NCBI GenBank assembly: GCA_032164245.1
Contig: JAVMKO010000002.1
Location: forward strand, 58,685,840 to 58,749,839
DNA: 64,000 nucleotides
Direction of reading: 5' to 3'
Source of the DNA: Sternotherus odoratus
Taxonomy: Eukaryota; Chordata; Testudines; Kinosternidae
The notes beneath the pieces are model-generated. The model did no database searches, was not told where the DNA came from, and saw nothing but the letters and a program-made list of their open reading frames with translations. Of this stretch, positions 21,797 to 32,997 are shown in pieces; the first letter of the stretch is position 1; every line of letters starts with the position of its first letter. The position numbers and the translations under genes were made by a program.

Positions 21797-22082
21797 AGAT
21801 TCCAAGGCTAGAAGCGATCACTGTGATCATCAAGTTTGACCTCCGGTATAACACACACCACAAAACCTCCTCAAAATAATTCCTATAACATATCTTTTAG
21901 CAAAATATCCAGTCTTGATTTAAAAATTGTCAATTGTGGAGAATCCATAATGAACCTTTGTCAGTTGTTCCAATGGTTAGTTACTTCCACTGTTAAAAAT
22001 GTAGGCCTTATTTCCAGTATTAATTTGTCTAGCTTTATTTTCCAATTCAGCATTAATGCAGGTACTGATGGCATCAAATAGA
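21797..22082 (-). mobile_element. CR1 LINE 3' end, antisense
   Basis: The sequence starts at the inverted CR1 tail (ATAGATTCCAAGG) and continues with GATCATCAAGTTTGACCTCC, CTTGATTTAAAAATTGTCAA and GTTGTTCCAATGGTTAGTTA, text that I know from CR1 3' ends. It overlaps in content with the CR1 at 10380-10560. It is 5'-truncated. Confidence 0.8.
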
Positions 22083-22887
22083 ATTTTTATTGTTGCTAAC
22101 TTTACTGTCAGTATTATTGTGTGTGTGAATTATTAGCCTAAGGTACTGTACATTATTTTAAAGCAACATGGTATTTTGTAGACTTGTATGTTGCCTCTGG
22201 TAGGAATATTCCTTGTAACATTACATGAATTTATTGGTAAGGGCATCAGAAGGCAGGAACCAAACTCAGTTATTGCACAATGTTGCAATGTCAGTAAACT
22301 AGATTTAACTGAGCCATTGTAATAAAAGGCTGCTTAGATATCATCCATTCAAATAATCACAGTGGGAAAGATTTTCCTTCAAGCTTAATTTTTTATTGTT
22401 TATCCTGAATTATCCTTATATAAATGCAACAATATGTGATTAGATTCAGTGGCTCCTATATTTATTATCCACATATTTCATCCACTCTTAGCTGACAATG
22501 TGTCAGGTTTATATTATCAATGACTGTCAGCTTTGTGTGAACTGGAGTTTTTCTAGTGAGCTGTGAGTAAAGAAACATTAGTGAGACATTGGATGTTATT
22601 AATCTCCAAAGTATACGAACATTATCCTTTCCTGTATCTTAATAGGTGTAATTAGAGTGTGATTGTATCATATATTTAGTTTTATGGGAAAATGATCTTA
22701 ATGAATCTGCCTATTCTACTCTTTGCTTGCCCAACTCTACATATAGATGTAATGAATGTTTCTCAGTTCTGAGTTATAAGATATTTTATATGCAGGTGAG
22801 GACAAAAAGAACACTGGTATGCCCTACAGCTTTCTCCACCTGAAATAAAGAAAAGCCCAAGATAAAAAAAAAAATGTGTGGTGTCTG
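22083..22887. other. No recognisable feature
   Basis: AT-rich sequence ending in a short poly-A (22864-22874). No gene or named repeat. Confidence 0.45.
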
Positions 22888-23662
22888 TGTGACAGGGCGG
22901 ACCAGCCCCGCACTAGCCCAGGCCGGGACAAGCCTGTGGTACTGACAGTGGAAATCCCACCCCTGCAGTACTGGGCATGCTCCAAGTGCTCAGGGTGTAT
23001 AAAAGGAGGAAGCTCAGCTCCTTCTGGGCTGGCAGCTGTAGGAGAAGGATGTGCCTGGGGAGCTCCTGCGAAGGACCAGCCCCAGCCCCTGAAGGAGCCG
23101 GGAACGGGAGCTGCCCCAAGTCTGCCTGAAACCTTGTGAGCGGAGGAGCCAGAGGAGATGAGTGACCTGACAGCTCATGAAGGAGCCGGAGGCGGCTGGG
23201 AGACCCAACCTGTGAATCTGGTAGGATGGTGGAGTAGTACCTCCCACCCAGTGAAACTCAGTGTGTTTCAGTTGCCCCCCCCCCCCTGCTGAGTCAGTGG
23301 CCAGGTGCTATGCCACCATCAGGGCCCTGGATCAGGGCCTGGTGGAGTAGGGTGGACCTGGGTCCCCCTACCTAGGCCACCACACCCATAGATGACTCCC
23401 CTCTATAGACTCCGGCCATCAGGTCTCACTGCCCTGGTTCAAGGGCTGATCTATTGACCCTGGCCATCAGGTCTCACTGCCCCGCTACCCAGTGGCAACC
23501 ACAGACTCTGCCCTCTAGGCCATATTGCTCTGTTACCCAGGGGTGATCATAAACTCTGGCTGCTAGGCCATGCTGCCCTGTAATCCAGGCAGCCCTATGG
23601 ACTTTGGCCATTAGGCCATGCTACCCTGGCCTGAGGGGCCTGAGGCCTAACAACCTGCCACA
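22888..23662 (+). mobile_element. Solo LTR with internal ~60-bp tandem units
   Basis: It starts TGTGACAGGGCGGACCAGCC and ends CCTGCCACA, giving TG...CA termini. A TATA box (GTGTATAAAAGG) lies at about 22996. The first 250 bp match the LTR at 46606 closely (CTGGGCATGCTCCAAGTGCT, AGGATGTGCCTGG-GAGCTCC). The 3' third (about 23320-23640) is about five degenerate units of near 60 bp, each with GGCCAT-AGG. No TSD is evident, so the insertion is old or the end is mis-set. Confidence 0.7.
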
Positions 23663-24414
23663 AATTTAAAAATAAATAACATTTTCCCTAAATGAAAATT
23701 CAGTTCTGCAGAGAGAATTCACCATTTTAGCAATACCGAGTTTAAACAAAGGTATGCAATACATAGGAAACAAGCCAGTTGGCCATTGCTACCCATGTTA
23801 ATTAGGAATCAACATAAGACTGGTTAGCATTGTTTTTGTGTTCTAACATAGTTATCACAACTTGAGCTATACTAACTGGTACCTCTGTTGCAGATGAAAC
23901 AAGAAAGAAAATACATTTTCCAACTTTTACAGCCTAAACTTGTTTCATATATGACTTTCTCCACTTGTTCTCACTTTCTCATAATCACTCTGATATATTT
24001 TCTTCAAAATCATTTCCTCCTTCCTCTCAGATAGGTACTTAACAAAAAGGGTTTTAAAATAGCTGCTTTAAATTCAGGAAAAGCAAACATATCCCCAACT
24101 TCCAGTGTTTTCTCTGTAGTGTTGGCAGCCCCATGCTTGGATCGTCCTGGAACATATTTGTAGACTAGCCATCCAGGAAAAACTGTTCAAGAAAAAAAAT
24201 ACATGCTACCAGTACCTAGCTATATAGAATTTTTCCTTAAAATACAGATAATTCCCCAATAAGTCACTTTGCAAATTATTTATACATAGGCTTGGCAAAA
24301 TATATAAAGTAAATAATCGTCAATCAAACTAATAATGTCTTAAGAAACATGTCCTTACTTTGTATATTTGTATTGTTGATGGGAATATTTTTGGTGGTTT
24401 GTGGTTCTATGATG
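23663..24414. other. No recognisable feature
   Basis: AT-rich sequence with no gene or named repeat. Confidence 0.45.
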
Positions 24415-24889
24415 TGTTGCAGGGTGGGCTTGACCCAGCCTGCCACCCCTTTAAGAGGGAGAAAAACCCGGGCAGGAAGGCTAATTAGCCACCTGAGGTG
24501 CAGGCCAATCAGCCTGCATGAGTTGCACCTGGCAGCCTCCTCTGGGGGATATAAGGCTGCCAGGAAGGAAGCCCAGAGCGTGGTGGTGGTGGCATGAGCT
24601 ATCCAGAGCTGAGTGTGTGTTTGTTGAGCTATCCAATACTCACTCTGCGGGTGCAGTTGGGGAGGAAGTCCCAACCGGGGGTAGTGGACTCAGCCTCCCC
24701 CTGTACCTGCTTAGAGCACTGTATTCAGAGCTGGGTATTAATGAGCTGTTGAGAGCTGGGTATTAATGAGCTGTTTTAAGCTGTATATATTGGTGGTGGG
24801 GTCCTGCACTGTAAATTAAAGAGCACTGTTGGAGCAAAAAAGGGTTTCCTGCCTGTTCCTGACAAGGGGTGAGAAGGCGGTCTGTCACA
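24415..24889 (+). mobile_element. Solo LTR with 4-bp TSD GATG
   Basis: TG...CA element beginning TGTTGCAGGGTGGGC and ending CTGTCACA, flanked by GATG on both sides (24411-24414 and 24890-24893). A TATA-like GGATATAAGG lies at about 24546 and a polyadenylation-like ATTAAA at about 24816. A 26-bp unit (GAGCTGGGTATTAATGAGCT) occurs twice at 24728-24776. A 4-bp duplication suits a gammaretrovirus-like (class I) endogenous element, but the coding region is absent, so that is inference. Confidence 0.7.
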
Positions 24890-25126
24890 GATGAAATTGA
24901 CATTTATCAACATTTACTGATAAAAATCTTTCTTCCAAGTCTATGTACAGAGCTAGGAAAGTCGGATTATGTTTGATTTTCTGGGCCATTTTGGATGGAT
25001 TAACTCAGTTCTTGAAAGTCTGTGTCTATATTCAACCTTTGCGAGACTGTTAAACACAATTACCTATTATGTTTGCATTTATTATAAAGGCTTTTTGAGA
25101 CTGGATAACTGACCCCTAGGGAGACC

Positions 25127-25342
25127 GGTTTCAGAGTGGTAGCCATGTTAGTCTGTCAGGAAAAAGAAAGAGGAGTACTTGTGGCACCTTAGAGAATAAC
25201 AAATTTTGGGGGGCATAAGCTTTCATGGGCTAAAACCCACTTGATCAGATGCATGGTGTTTTGTGGGTTTTAGCCCATGAAAGCTTGTGCCCAAATAAAT
25301 TTGTTAGTCTCTAAGGTGCCACAAGTACTTTTCATTCTTTTG
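25127..25342. mobile_element. Penelope-like element fragments in head-to-head inverted arrangement
   Basis: The left half (25127-25255) reads GGTTTCAGAGTGGTAGCCAT ... GTACTTGTGGCACCTTAGAG ... GCATAAGCTTTCATGGGCT. The right half (25262-25342) is the reverse complement of its inner part (AGCCCATGAAAGCTTGTGCC, AAGGTGCCACAAGTACT). Inverted partial end copies are a known habit of Penelope-like elements. The family call rests on my memory of the turtle element carrying this end. There is no RT here. Confidence 0.55.
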
Positions 25343-25344
25343 AT

Positions 25345-26135
25345 CCCTATGGAGACATTCTTCTCCAAGAGAGATTCCTTTCCCACATATCTTACTCAGA
25401 TAAATGAAGTTCAGTGGGACCCGATCTGTTGTATTTTGGATATTCCATTTTTATCTTCATGACCCCACTGATTCTTCTATAAAAAGGGCTAATCAATTTA
25501 ATCTTTGGACAACTTGATCTGTTGGATAATAATTCATGAATGGTCATTAATGGCTATCTTGCTGAAACCAGATTTCCTGTTTTTTTCCAAATGTCCTTCA
25601 ATGGTTTTATGCCCCTTAAAACAGAAGGCTATAATTTTTATCTTCATTCTGCTGCTGCTAACCTTCTACTCAAGGCATTTCAGTTTTAACTAAGATTTCA
25701 TGTTTCATGGAAGGAATCCACTAACTACATTTTCTTATTTATCTCCATGGGACTAAAATATTAAGTTTTAACCTTCAAGGCTGAATTAAAACATATGGTA
25801 ATAAGAGCCAGAAGGAACTATAAAAGTGTGTAAGTTAGAATGAGAATGCTAAAGTAGCCTAGATATTAAACAACCTATTTTCATAATTTCTGTAGGCATG
25901 TATACACTGAAGTATTGTTGAATTAAAGAGTGATCTTTTAATAAATGCCTTACATCACTGTCACGATATTAAATGGCCCATTTAGTATTGTGACATTGGT
26001 CATTTTATAATTGGGAATCTTGACTTCACACACATTTTTTCACATTCAGGATTAGGTTGGGGGGGGGGGACAAAAAATGTGTCTAAAATGCTCTGACACT
26101 ATATTAACCCTGCAGCTCCTTTCTTTCTGTCACAT
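25345..26135. other. No recognisable feature
   Basis: AT-rich sequence with a short G-run at 26057-26069. No gene or named repeat. Confidence 0.45.
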
Positions 26136-26203
26136 GGGTTTTAGCCCATGAAATTTATGCTCAAATAAATGTGTTCTCTAAGGTGCCACAAGTACTCCTC
26201 CTC
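26136..26203 (-). mobile_element. Penelope-like element end fragment
   Basis: GGTTTTAGCCCATGAAATTT, GCTCAAATAAATGTG and AAGGTGCCACAAGTACTCCT match the right half of 25262-25342, with a small deletion (the GTTAGT block). Confidence 0.5.
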
Positions 26204-27110
26204 AGAGCTAAGAGAAGCAGCGAAGGACTACTAATGGACATTATTCAAAAACTTTACTCATTTATCCTGAAAACAATTACAATATTGTAAGCATATCAAG
26301 CAGACCTTCCAGTAATATGCACCACCCATAATGCATCAGAACTGAAGTTTGGTTTTGGAATCATAATCCTCAATGAATGGCAAATGTCGGCAAATATGGA
26401 AGATGGAAATTAATAGCATTTAGCACCTGGCAGGGATAACTGATTTTGTTTCTATATAATACTGTGCTGTTTCCCTCTCTCCAGCTGTTTAAATTCATGT
26501 ATATGGTATCAGTCAAGATCCTGAAAGGTACAAAAGAGCTAACTTCTAGTAGTAAGAGTGATAGTTTATACCATCAGTTTGATATAAACCCTTAACTATA
26601 GTGTAGCAATCTTTGGGGTTCATTAAATAACAAAGTAGTGAATGAGAAAGGAATAAAACTTTAGTAAAACAAACTGGAGTGCATCTCTGGTGAACGTCTG
26701 CACACAGGTGCGCCCAACCCCCACAGCACATTTCCAAATCCACACACATTCTCAACACAATTCCTTATGAGGGAGCATCTCCAAATCACAATCTTTCATA
26801 ACATAACGATATCTCTACATATAGAATGCAGTTTGGATTATTCCACCACACACAACTAGTATTCAGAGCTCTTTGAAATGGCAACACTGACCAGATCATT
26901 CACATGCCAGGAATTGATGCTACTTTGTGTTTTGATTGAAGTTCTGAGCATTCAGCTGCTAAAAATATTTAGTACCACCCTGAGCGAAGGAAAATCAAAA
27001 TTAATTTACAACAAACCATCCCACTTCCCCTTATAACCAGGAAGGGCAAGATACTGAGTGAAACTGCAACCATAAAACTGGTGGAAAGCGATTGAGTGAA
27101 CACATTCATT
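26204..27110. other. No recognisable feature
   Basis: Sequence without gene or repeat family that I recognise. The minus frame at 26546-26758 has no recognisable domain. Confidence 0.45.
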
Positions 27111-27116
27111 GCAGTA

Positions 27117-27300
27117 GAAATTCTCTCCAGTGGATAGGGTCCTGGACTTGGAGCTGGGAGACCTGACTGCTACGTGACCTAGGAGAAATCACTTCATCTC
27201 TTATGCCTCCGTCTCCCCACCTGTACAATTCTGCCTTTATAAGGCACTTCGAGTTGAATGGATGAAATACACTACATAAGAGCTAAGCATTATTTATGCC
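27117..27300 (+). repeat. MIR-like tRNA-derived SINE
   Basis: Text order follows the MIR/CORE-SINE plan: a tRNA-like head (AGTGGATAGGGTCCTGGACT), then GACCTAGGAGAAATCACTTC, CCGTCTCCCCACCTGTACAA, and a tail with AGGCACTTCGAGTTG and ACTACATAAGAGCTAAGCAT. Divergence is high, as for old insertions. Confidence 0.6.
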
Positions 27301-27613
27301 AATTTAATGTATATTTTAAGTGAGCATTTATCAATACTTGGGCTTTTTATATGGCTTGTGCTGAATATAAGTCATTTGGAACAATGGTGGCAAGCTGCTT
27401 CCCAACAACTTGAAACAATGAAAGGAGGAATATTAAAATATAGTTAAAACAGGATACTATAATAGCATGCAATTTTCTTTTGCAGTTCTGTACTGTGGAT
27501 GACTATTAAGAGACCAGGAAAGTAGTTTTGACAGGAACTAGATGACCATCATAACAGACATACCAAAAGAGCAAACTTTCAAGAGTTCTGATGCTCAATC
27601 CTATTCCCTTCAT

Positions 27614-28674
27614 CAGGGGCTGCCAAATTTACTTTAGAGGTTGTCATAAGTATGAAGTAGCTTAAAATTACTGTTTTACCTGTGAAGGGTTAATCTGAAG
27701 CAACCCAGAGAGGGAGATGACGTAATCAACTGGGAACAAAAGAAAAAGGGGTTTACTTTCACTTTGCTCCTGGGCTTTTTTCCTTCTCTCCTCCGCTGCT
27801 CAGACTCTGTCTGCGTTCCCTGGATATGGGAGGAATCACATCTGTTTCTATTCTACACTTCAATAATCTTCTAACGAAATTACTCCTAGCAGGAAGTGTT
27901 TTGTTGCTTGTCTGTATCACTTGTTAATTGGTCCATGGGTTACTTTGCTGTTCCCTGTAGCAGTGGAGAAATTCCAAGGGAGTGGGGCCAATGAGGGTTG
28001 AGTGATGCTGAGGGTTTTGCTCTATTGATTTCTATATCAGGGATTTGTACTTCTTCTGTTTCTTTTATTAAAATCTTTCTTTTAAGAATTTGACTGTTTG
28101 TTCCCATTGGATTGATCCTAGTTTGGATCAGGCACGTCTCACAGCAAGTGAGGGTTTGTGGTCTTTGTTCTCGAATCTCTGCCAGGAAAAGGGGAGGAGA
28201 TTTGGGGCGGTGTTACTATCGGGGTTCCAATTTACCCTACCCCATGGTTTTGGGGGCTCAAATTGGTGGTGGCAGCATTTTCCAAGCCCCAACTGGAGAA
28301 GTTTGGGTTTTGGGGGAAAAGTTTTAACCTAAGCTGGTAAAATAAGCCTGGGGGGTTAATCTTCTTTCATGCAGGGTCCCCACATCTTTACCCTAGAGTG
28401 TCAAGGGTCTATTTCCCCACTCTAAAGAGGTTGTCTCATGGACCTCTCTCTCAATCACAGTTCTTTAGGCCATTTTGCATACTGTTTGCAATCAAACAAC
28501 CCAGTGACAACAGCAGCAATTTTTTTAAAAACCACATGCGTAGAAAGTACAACTAGAGACCTCTTAATGCAATTTAGCAAGTGGAAACAAGGAGGAAAGC
28601 CAGCACCATGTGATCCACCATTTTTCCAAAGACCATGAGCAAGAGTTCCATGGACCCCAGTTTGAGAGTCACTG
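27614..28674. mobile_element. Old hAT-type element, split by a solo LTR
   Basis: The left part (27614-27641, CAGGGGCTGCCAAATTTACT) and the right part (28427-28674, ending CCCCAGTTTGAGAGTCACTG) join when the LTR is removed. The ends are roughly inverted (CAG-GG-CT-CAAA and its mirror). TSDs are not preserved (CCCTTCAT and TCCTAGTG), so this rests on TIR form only. Confidence 0.45.
27642..28426 (+). mobile_element. Solo LTR with 5-bp TSD GAGGT and an inverted 3' tip
   Basis: Flanked by GAGGT (27637-27641 and 28427-28431). It starts TGTCATAAGTATGAAGTAGC and shares the family of 16402-17177. AT-rich U3 is followed by TTTTATTAAAATCTTTCTTT at about 28060, probably the polyadenylation region. The last 28 bp (28399-28426) are inverted relative to the other copy, so the LTR ends ...TCTAAA instead of ...TTGACA. 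Open frames inside (28090-28340) are LTR readings, not genes. Confidence 0.75.
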
Positions 28675-28924
28675 TCCTAGTGTTACAGTGGAAGTCAGGA
28701 AAGGGAGCGGGAGAACAAGAAAAGTGATATGATCTGTGTGTGGTGCAATACCACAGATTAGGAGAAGCAGGCCAATTTCCTCCTGCCTCCCTCTCTGAGT
28801 TAGTCATTTCTGGCCTAGGGGGAAGTTTAATGGATGGTTTGGAGACTGAGGTGTCTACCAACAAGAGAAAAGAGTGAGACATATAAGTGTTCTACAAATA
28901 TATTGTTTTCTTCAAGTGACATCT

Positions 28925-29900
28925 GTTATGGAGGATGTTGACCACCACCTCCCGTCTTTCACAATCATGACCATTGTCAAACTTCCACTCTCCTTTGGAT
29001 ACCAGTAGACTGGGTGATGTTTGCAACAAAGCTGGCTCATTCTGTTTCTCTTGGCTTGCCTGCAGTCTTGCCTGATAGTATGAGCACTGGAATCAAGTTC
29101 CTCTGTAATTAGCGAGCAATGTCTCCACTGAGAGATGCTATTCTTGAGTAAATGTGCTCTTAAAATTCATCCTTCTCATAATCACCTCATTGTTCATAGT
29201 TTTGGGTATTCAGCTATTTTTTTAACATTCTTCTGTAACATCAAAAGGTGAATGTTTTAAGTCGCTCAGACCCCTTTCAAAGTGTCCAGTTTCCATACAG
29301 GAGGCTTGCCTGTATGTAGCACTTCAGCATTCTAGTGCTGATGTGTACTTTTTAAACTTTTGACAGCACAGAGGTCTTTGGAAGTTGCCAAATGCATTTT
29401 TTACATCCTTCTCTGATTTCTTCATTGCATCTTCCATCTGATGTTGTTAGACTCCCTACATAAGGGAGACTATTCACTCATTTCACCACTGGACCATCAA
29501 GAAATACCTTGGGAATTACTGTGTTGACCTATCATTTTGTCTTCCTAACATTAACCATTCCTTATTTCTCGCTGGCATTATTGAAAGCAGTACTCATGTT
29601 CTGAAGTTCTTTCCTAGTCATAGCAATGCAAACTAGGTTGTCAGCATCTTACGTTGTTGATATCAATGTCTTGTCAAAATCAGCAAAGAACATAAGTTTG
29701 CTGCTATAAATCTATTGGCACTCACATAAGATCCTCAACACCAAAATTGCCTCTTTCATGCCTATTTCATGGATAGAAACCCAAATGACTTATGCTAATA
29801 CTTGGCTTGAGATATTGAAAATTGTCAGTACATGTCTTCGAGTGCATTGTTTAATCAGGCTTAGTTTGATGTTATTCATTCTCTGCCATTAGAAACCTTT
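28925..29900 (-). pseudogene. Non-LTR retrotransposon reverse-transcriptase remnant
   Basis: On the minus strand about 29690-29560 translates as FFADFDKTLISTT, stop, DADNLVCIAMTRKELQNMS, TAFNNASEK, stop, GMVNVRKTK. This is the catalytic FADD region and the following helices of a LINE RT, with the second aspartate of FADD lost (FADF) and several stops. Further 3', LKCYIQASLLYGNWTL and LSGKTAGKPRETE resemble the thumb and C-terminal region (YETW and GKR-x-RGR blocks). The clade is uncertain. I do not think it is CR1. Confidence 0.6.
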
Positions 29901-31415
29901 GGTTGAGGAAAGAAAATTGACCTCTTGAAATTCTCCTTGTGTATATTTCTGATTGAAGAGTTTTAGCAGGAAATTTTTGCCTCTTCATTCAGGGATTGTA
30001 GCATTTATACCACATCTGGTCATGCACTCCCCAGCTGCTTTGCACTTTTTACTACTCTTTCCAGCTCCCACATTGTAATATGTAAAACATGAAAAATTGT
30101 CTAATTAAATCTGCAAAGAAGCTTCACAATCCAATATGCAATCAATGCTGCCTTACTCATGCAGTGAGGAGCAAAGTTAGAAGTAGATATTTGTTTGGGT
30201 TTTCCCCTCACTGATACCTGAACTCTTAGGCTTAATGAGAAGTTGAATAGGACTATGGGCCTTGAACTACTTTCATGAACTGAGCCTAAGGATGGGAAGA
30301 AGCCCTTGATACAAAGAGAAGACTGGGTCCTAGTTAGTTCATCAAAGCACTTCCCCCCCCCCCCCCCAGCCAGCAATTACCGAAAAGAAGCTTGAGCCAG
30401 TTACTCTTCCTATATCTGCCTCTTTCTTCCAGGCTGTCACAGGGTAGCCTCTAGCTAGCCCCACAGGCACTCTCCCTTTCTACATGCAAATCCCACCAAA
30501 TGAAATCTTTCCCCTTCAGATATAGCAGCCAGTTCAAAATAACACTTTCAGATAAACAATCTTCCTATTCAAAGATCTGTACTATGAGTCACAATCTTCT
30601 CCTGATCTCAGGATTGTTTCTCTTTCCACCTCCTGTGGGATCTGTTGGTTCCATCCGTAACCCTTTTCTACCTGGATTTCTGCAGAGTAGCAAAGGAAGA
30701 GGGATTTTGCTGTTTACCTTTCCCACAGCCCAGTGTCATCTGGGCATCCTACTGTGTGGTGTGTTCCAATTAACAAGCATTGGAGCATACTGGTGATGTG
30801 GCATTTTATCAACAGGAGAGATGTGTGCCATCGGTATATTGGGAATACCGGCATCTGTTGTATCTCACAATCTGATTGATTTTAGTGGGAGTTAGGTGAC
30901 TAGTGGGACTTTAAAAACCTGGCCCTTAGGAACTTTTGAAAATCTTAATCTAAAAGGGATGGCCCTGGAGCATTTGTTAGGATGAATAACTTGCTTTCAT
31001 GTCCTCACAAAATAGCTTCACTAATGTCAAACTATTTTATAGTCATTCCCTTTGTGGTGTTTCTGTGAAGCTTGTTGCATCTCTTGGCATATCAAATGGA
31101 GAAACAGAAAGATTGAGAACACTTTAGGGGTCCGAGGGAGTTTTCTCCACTCCTGAAAACGATGTGTATTGCCTCTAGCCCTGCAGATGTGAGGTGCCTG
31201 CTAGTGTGCCTATAACAAATACCACTTGTGTCCCTGCTGAAGGAGTTTCTGGAAGATGCAAGTGTTCATAAATGTTAAAGTCCAAAATGCAACTATGAAT
31301 CTATAAAACCTAATCATAGCATTACTTTCCTTTGGTGTATTGCCTAAAAAGATTAAAATGGAAGCCTATTATATGGTATCTATAGACTGTAAACAATCAC
31401 TATTTATAGTCCTTC
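29901..31415. other. Mostly unrecognised; C-run at 30353-30368; repeat-like fragment near 30880-30950
   Basis: A 16-base C tract at 30353-30368 is a simple repeat. TTTTAGTGGGAGTTAGGTGA at 30879 resembles a short dispersed amniote repeat. The stretch 30425-30800 has LTR-like composition but no boundaries that I can support. No gene is seen. Confidence 0.4.
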
Positions 31416-31419
31416 CTAT

Positions 31420-31625
31420 GGTTCTCATTACTGTAATATCTGAACATATTGCTAGCATTAATAATGCAATGATGACAATGCTCCTGTTAGGTATGGAGAA
31501 ATATTATCCCTAGTTTACAGATGGGGGAAGTTTAAGCACAAAAAAGGTTAAGTGTCATACAATAAACTAACAGGAATAGAATTCCAATTTCCTGTCTCAC
31601 AACCCTGTCATCTAACTACAGCGCC
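31420..31625 (-). repeat. tRNA-derived (MIR-like) SINE, antisense
   Basis: CATTACTGTAATATCTGAAC, TTTACAGATGGGGGAAGTTT, AAGCAC, GTTAAGTGTCATAC and AATTCCAATTTCCTGTCTCA follow, in reverse, the order of a MIR-like SINE ending in its tRNA-like head. Strongly diverged. Confidence 0.5.
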
Positions 31626-32030
31626 TTTATCAGTTCCAAAAGTGTGGCATCCATTTCCATACAAGAGCAGTACAATGACATGGAGATGGGCATGATTCAG
31701 TCCTCTGAAAGGATTGTGCTTTTGTTAAAGCATATAACAATGTCTTAGTAGAAAATACCTGTATTGTGGAACCCAACAAGTTATTTGTGGGGTGCAGGTT
31801 GAAGGTATGGTAAGAAGAGAAGGAGTAATGAAGGTCAGATTCCTATCTGAGTTCTTAAGAGACTGCAGTAAGGACAAAGGGAAAGGTCAAGCAAGAATAT
31901 TTATGCTAAGTAATTAGTGAGAGCCACTAATAAGTGATTTTTTTCACAAAGCGATGTTATCAATAAACTGCACATTTTTCCAGACTACTCCTTCATAGTA
32001 GTAGAAGAAAAAGAATGATCATTACTTAAT
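31626..32030. other. No recognisable feature
   Basis: No gene or named repeat recognised. Confidence 0.45.
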
Positions 32031-32170
32031 GTGATCAGACACATTGGACAAAGCTCCGAGAGGACCAACAAAAATGACTAAATGCTTAGGAGAATTACTT
32101 ATGCATAGCTGGGCTAAATAATTAATTTGGGGAAGACTGTATAACAGTATAGGAGTATTTTTGGACAAGG
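32030..32170 (+). mobile_element. Old CR1 fragment, sense
   Basis: ACATTGGACAAAGCTCCGAG, AGGACCAACAAAAATGACTA and AATGCTTAGGAGAATTACTT resemble the CR1 3' region (compare 20175-20215). Short and diverged. Confidence 0.4.
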
Positions 32171-32872
32171 CTTTTAATTTAGCTGTCATTGACTTTAATC
32201 AAAATGATGCTTATGAATCTCCTATGCAACAATTTGAGTAACAACAATTCTGTGTTTTAAAAGATTTTCTTCATAAAGGGTTCAGTCCAATTCACACAAA
32301 GCCAGTTGAAAGGCTCAGATTGGATTTCAAATCGCCAAAGACTCCTCCTGTGAAACTAATAAATCCCAAATTAATGTGAAATATTTTATTTGAGAAGCAT
32401 GACCTCAGTTACACTGATATTGACAAGAAAATACTCTCCTGCTGAGATAATTTTGATTTGGAGAAGGCTCATGAGATTTTGAATGGCTTATACAGGGAAG
32501 GAGTAAGCAAAGCATTTTTGTGAAACAGGTAACTATTTCTGCTGCATAGTCTCTAAACATTGAGACAAAATGTTAAAAGCGTAAGGTGATTATTTTTAAT
32601 TTTAAAAAAATGTAAAGTGTAAAAAACTGTTCAGACCAGAGGTGGAAAAGAAGAAAAAATTGGATGATTCTTAACTGGCTCCTCCCCACCCATGGCCCCG
32701 GGGACAGAGGAGCTGGCTCTCCTTCTCACTCTTCCCAAGCAGCCAGCACAACTGGCTCTTCGGGCTCAGGGAGCTGTCATCTCCTACCCAGTGCCAGAGG
32801 AGCTTGCTCTCCCTGCCCAGCCCTGGAGGAGTTCTCTGCCCCCACTGATTGAGGGGGCTTCTGCCCCTGCTT

Positions 32873-32997
32873 TAGGGTGACCAGATGTCCCAATTTTTAT
32901 AGGGACAGACCCAATTTTGGGGTCTTTTTCTTATATTGGCTCCTATAACCCTCCACCCCCTGTCCCAATTTTTCATCCTTGCTGTCTGATCACCCTA
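32873..32997. mobile_element. Short hAT-type MITE (TAGGGTGACC family), copy 1
   Basis: TIRs TAGGGTGACCAGATGTCCC and the inverted match GTCTGATCACCCTA. TSDs CCCTGCTT (32865-32872) and CCCTGTTT (32998-33005) agree at 7 of 8. The interior repeats the TIR-proximal motif (GTCCCAATTTTT). 125 bp. Confidence 0.85.

Noticed and set aside
30380..30800. Possible additional antisense LTR
   Set aside because: Composition is suggestive, but I found no matching ends, TATA/polyadenylation order or TSD.
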